Below, piece by piece: positions 4,782 to 6,233 of a stretch of 6,233 nucleotides of DNA. Where the stretch lies: the NCBI GenBank assembly GCA_947175305.1, contig CAMWMO010000111.1, forward strand, positions 1-6,233, in the 5' to 3' direction. The stretch comes from an uncultured Lachnospiraceae bacterium. GTDB lineage: Bacteria > Bacillota > Clostridia > Lachnospirales > Lachnospiraceae. Made by a program: the position numbers and the translations under genes. The notes below the pieces were generated by a model that was not told the origin of the DNA, ran no database searches, and saw only the letters and a program-made list of their open reading frames with translations. Within the stretch, counting starts at the first letter, position 1. Each line of letters opens with the position of its first letter.

Positions 4782-4811
4782 ATTATATCATGTCTTCGAC
4801 GGTTTTGTAAA
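4782..4811 (-). promoter_or_regulatory. SigA/sigma-70-type promoter of the two-TM gene
   Basis: On the minus strand TTTACA (4811-4806) and a perfect TATAAT (4787-4782) are separated by 18 bases. Transcription should start near 4775, giving a leader of about 20 bases that contains the Shine-Dalgarno of the TTG-started gene. It lies in a 70-85-base gap after the cysteine-rich gene. This is the clearest promoter in the window. Confidence 0.75.
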
Positions 4812-4840
4812 TCACTAATATTTAGTTTTCTCTCATCAGA

Positions 4841-5239
4841 TCAAGCACCAGATCCATCATCCTGATCAGCGCCTGGAGTATCTGCCAGGCCAGCCTCATT
4901 AGCAGCAGTTTCATTTCCCGTTACCTCCGGATCGTATGTACAGTGCCATGTTGATAACAATCCCTCTTCACTCGACATTTTGATGTATCCATAGCCACAG
5001 GTTGGACAATAGGGGCATTCCGGCATGATGCAGCTCTGCTCTTGTGCTATATATTCCAAGGCCGCTTCGATATTATCTGCAAGTGATTCCAGCTTTTCCT
5101 TTGTCAGAAAACAAGCCGGTCCCTTTTCATCCGGATCATACAGCCAGCAGGTGCTGCAGATTTCATTTGTATTACACAACTTCTGAAGTACTTCCAGACT
5201 TTTCACGACTTCACTCAGTTTTATTCCCTTTACTTTCAT
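4841..5239 (-). CDS. Cysteine-rich small protein, possible zinc binding, 132 aa
   Basis: The start is ATG at 5239, five bases after AGGAGG, and it overlaps the end of the upstream 80-aa gene by 29 bases, so the two are probably translationally coupled. One cysteine group is C22, C28, C31 and C43. A second is C70, C75, C78, C81 and C100, including CPYCPTCGYGYI and WHC, which resembles a zinc ribbon. A helical segment (LTKEKLESLADNIEAALEYI) lies between the groups, and the last 25 residues are acidic and low-complexity. I do not recognise the family. A nucleic-acid-binding role, for instance in the place of the gene V single-strand binding protein, is possible but unproven. Confidence 0.7.
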   Translation of the reverse strand: MKVKGIKLSEVVKSLEVLQKLCNTNEICSTCWLYDPDEKGPACFLTKEKLESLADNIEAALEYIAQEQSCIMPECPYCPTCGYGYIKMSSEEGLLSTWHCTYDPEVTGNETAANEAGLADTPGADQDDGSGA

Positions 5240-5453
5240 GATTTCCTCCTAACTCGTGTAAAAGAATCACCATGTTGTCTATCCACTCAAAGACCACCTG
5301 GAAAGCTTCCTGGATCTCTCCGCAGGATGATAAACCGTCACGGAGACTGTGCAGGATCCCGAGAGCCTGGACTAATCCCATTCTGTCCTTTTCCACGATC
5401 ACCTTTTCTTCCGGGCCGTAGTAGGCTTCCTGGGTCTCTTCTAATTTCCCCAC
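5211..5453 (-). CDS. Hypothetical protein, 80 aa
   Basis: The start is GTG at 5453, seven bases after AAGGAGG, directly downstream of the coat-gene terminator. The product is acidic and mostly helical (DRMGLVQALGILHSLRDGL; AFQVVFEWIDNMVILLHEL) with a single cysteine (C44) and no signal peptide or clear membrane segment. I recognise no family. It overlaps the cysteine-rich gene by 29 bases, so the two form a pair between the coat and adhesin modules. In this position a small cytoplasmic helper of replication or assembly is plausible, but nothing in the sequence shows it. Confidence 0.65.
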   Translation of the reverse strand: MGKLEETQEAYYGPEEKVIVEKDRMGLVQALGILHSLRDGLSSCGEIQEAFQVVFEWIDNMVILLHELGGNHESKGNKTE

Positions 5454-5464
5454 CTTTACCCCTC

Positions 5465-5498
5465 CTTTTAAAATACCGGGGAGCTTGTACTCCCCGGT
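5465..5498 (-). terminator. Terminator or attenuator after the major coat gene
   Basis: On the minus strand ACCGGGGAG (5498-5490) pairs perfectly with CTCCCCGGT (5483-5475) around TACAAG, followed by ATTTTAAAAG. The stem is strong but the T-run is short, so partial termination is likely. It lies about 20 bases after the coat stop. This matches the terminator after gene VIII in Ff phages, which keeps coat mRNA far more abundant than downstream messages. Confidence 0.75.
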
Positions 5499-5517
5499 CC
5501 ATGATATATCTCCGCGA

Positions 5518-5724
5518 TCAGTGCGTCAGTCCGTTGAAGAACTTCTTCACCAGCTGGATCGCCTTGGGTGCGCCCCAGATCGCGAGACCCACACCGATAG
5601 CGATCGCCGCCAAAGCTGCGAAAGAAGTCTGGATATTGTTCAGAGCGGTCGTAAACGCTTCTGTGAAGTCAATACCACTTGCAGCTCCTTCCGCTAACGT
5701 CGATGTTGCAAACATAGGCATCAT
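5518..5724 (-). CDS. Major coat protein (pVIII-like)
   Basis: This 68-aa protein has the build of a filamentous-phage major coat protein. The N-terminal part is short, small-residue and acidic (TSTLAEGAASGIDFTEAF). A single membrane helix follows (about 33-51, SFAALAAIAIGVGLAIWGA), and the end is basic (PKAIQLVKKFF) and would face the DNA. The start at 5724 is chosen because GGAGG lies eight bases upstream; a second ATG follows directly. The frame extends to an ATG at 5763 that overlaps the preceding stop as ATGA, but that form would add a charged leader (MTRAILGRKEEKH) and has no ribosome binding site. I see no cleavable signal peptide. It is followed by a terminator and lies in a group of single-helix membrane proteins. 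Confidence 0.8.
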   Translation of the reverse strand: MMPMFATSTLAEGAASGIDFTEAFTTALNNIQTSFAALAAIAIGVGLAIWGAPKAIQLVKKFFNGLTH

Positions 5725-5759
5725 ATGCTTTTCCTCCTTCCTTCCTAAGATCGCGCGCG

Positions 5760-5903
5760 TCATTTATCATTAACAAGGCCTTGGACCTTGCTAATCACAT
5801 ATCCTGTCATTATCGGGATGATGGCCATTATGCTGCCATACCCAAACGCTGTACAAACCAACTCCGCCATATTTCCCCTCATGATCTCTACACATAATTC
5901 CAT
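5760..5903 (-). CDS. Small membrane peptide, 47 aa (minor-coat-like)
   Basis: This short frame begins with ATG at 5903, 11 bases after AGGAGG, which lies in the end of the upstream gene. An internal ATG (codon 12) also has a GGGG-type site just before it. The product has a short acidic start, one hydrophobic segment (LVCTAFGYGSIMAIIPIMTGYVI, about 15-37) and the charged end SKVQGLVNDK. Size and position next to the coat gene recall the tip proteins pVII and pIX of Ff, but the similarity is only in shape. It fills the gap between the 108-aa gene and the coat gene: its start is two bases after the upstream stop and its TGA overlaps the alternative coat ATG. Confidence 0.6.
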   Translation of the reverse strand: MELCVEIMRGNMAELVCTAFGYGSIMAIIPIMTGYVISKVQGLVNDK

Positions 5904-5905
5904 GA

Positions 5906-6232
5906 TCACTTAAACCTCCTGAACAACTCTGACCAGAGCAGTGCAGCTACAATGAAAACCACTCCTACAACTGTAAAGATCATACCTGCTGTTTCGGTGG
6001 CCTGCAGCTCCAGCATCTCCGCCTGGTAGTCATAGACTGCCTGGTAGTATTCCAGATCGGCCTGCTGCATCTCTGCCAGGGTGGTACTGATCGTTTCCAA
6101 GTGGGAGAGGAGCTGTGCTGCTGTTTCGTCTGGTTCTTCCTCTCCCGGCTCCGGTTCCGGCTCTACTACTGCCTGATAGTCATAGACGAGACGGTCTCCG
6201 TCATCCCCGCCGTAGTCCTCCCATATGTACAT
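5906..6232 (-). CDS. Acidic protein with C-terminal TM helix (possibly partial at the window edge)
   Basis: The visible frame gives 108 aa from an ATG one base inside the window edge. That ATG may be internal, because nothing upstream can be seen. The N-terminal half is very acidic and proline-rich (EPEPEPGEEEPDE). A helical Glu/Gln-rich part follows, then a single membrane helix (MIFTVVGVVFIVAALLW, about 84-100) and a basic end (FRRFK). VYDYQA occurs twice (residues 16-21 and 66-71). I recognise no family. Outside-acidic, helix, inside-basic topology and placement at the head of the coat group suggest a virion or assembly membrane protein. The ribosome binding site of the next gene lies in its last codons. 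Confidence 0.6.
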   Translation of the reverse strand: MYIWEDYGGDDGDRLVYDYQAVVEPEPEPGEEEPDETAAQLLSHLETISTTLAEMQQADLEYYQAVYDYQAEMLELQATETAGMIFTVVGVVFIVAALLWSELFRRFK

Positions 6233-6233
6233 C

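Noticed and set aside
5725..5763. Longer coat protein starting at ATG 5763
   Set aside because: The extension is charged, not a signal peptide, and lacks a ribosome binding site, whereas 5724 has a well-placed GGAGG.
6021..6187. 17-base near-repeat (GCCTGRTAGTCATAGAC) at 6021-6037 and 6171-6187
   Set aside because: It encodes the repeated VYDYQA in the same frame of one gene, and is probably a protein-level repeat, not a regulatory element.

Overview
The window reads as an integrated or episomal filamentous-phage (inovirus-like) genome segment from a Gram-positive, Clostridia-like host. The reasons are strong AGGAGG-type ribosome binding sites with GTG and TTG starts, a short Zot/pI ATPase with no periplasmic domain, and no secretin (pIV) gene. 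Almost everything is on the minus strand, so in transcription order the window runs from base 6233 down to 526. The host assignment is inference; no rRNA or host marker gene is present.

Layout in transcription order. (1) 6232-5518: a single-TM acidic protein (edge of window), an uncalled 47-aa membrane peptide and the 68-aa major-coat-like protein, closed by a hairpin terminator, as after gene VIII in Ff phages. (2) 5453-4841: two overlapping small genes of unknown function, the second cysteine-rich. (3) 4811-4531: a self-contained unit made of a promoter, a 58-aa two-TM protein starting at TTG, and a strong intrinsic terminator. (4) 4517-1862: a secreted adhesin (pIII-like; signal peptide, coiled coil, Gly-Ser linker, membrane end), a pVI-like membrane protein and the Zot/pI assembly ATPase. 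(5) 1861-1534: a non-coding origin region with two long imperfect hairpins, a perfect 11-bp stem-loop and six TGTTACA iterons. (6) 1533-526: the replication initiator. (7) 1-527, plus strand: the tail of an unidentified gene, a 96-aa unknown gene and a terminator, converging on rep. This may be the element boundary or host flank.

The main discovery is the replication module. The initiator is a CRESS-type Rep (HUH nickase plus superfamily 3 helicase), like those of circoviruses, nanoviruses, geminiviruses and bacterial pCRESS plasmids. The stem-loop next to it displays, on the rep-coding strand, the nonanucleotide TAGTATTAC, the nick-site sequence of many eukaryotic CRESS viruses, flanked by tandem iterons. 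A filamentous-phage assembly module is therefore joined to a circovirus-style origin and Rep.

The rep frame is interrupted by one in-frame amber codon (1321-1323). It lies after the HUH motif and before the catalytic tyrosine and helicase. The gene is either read through or recoded, or this copy is inactivated by a point mutation.
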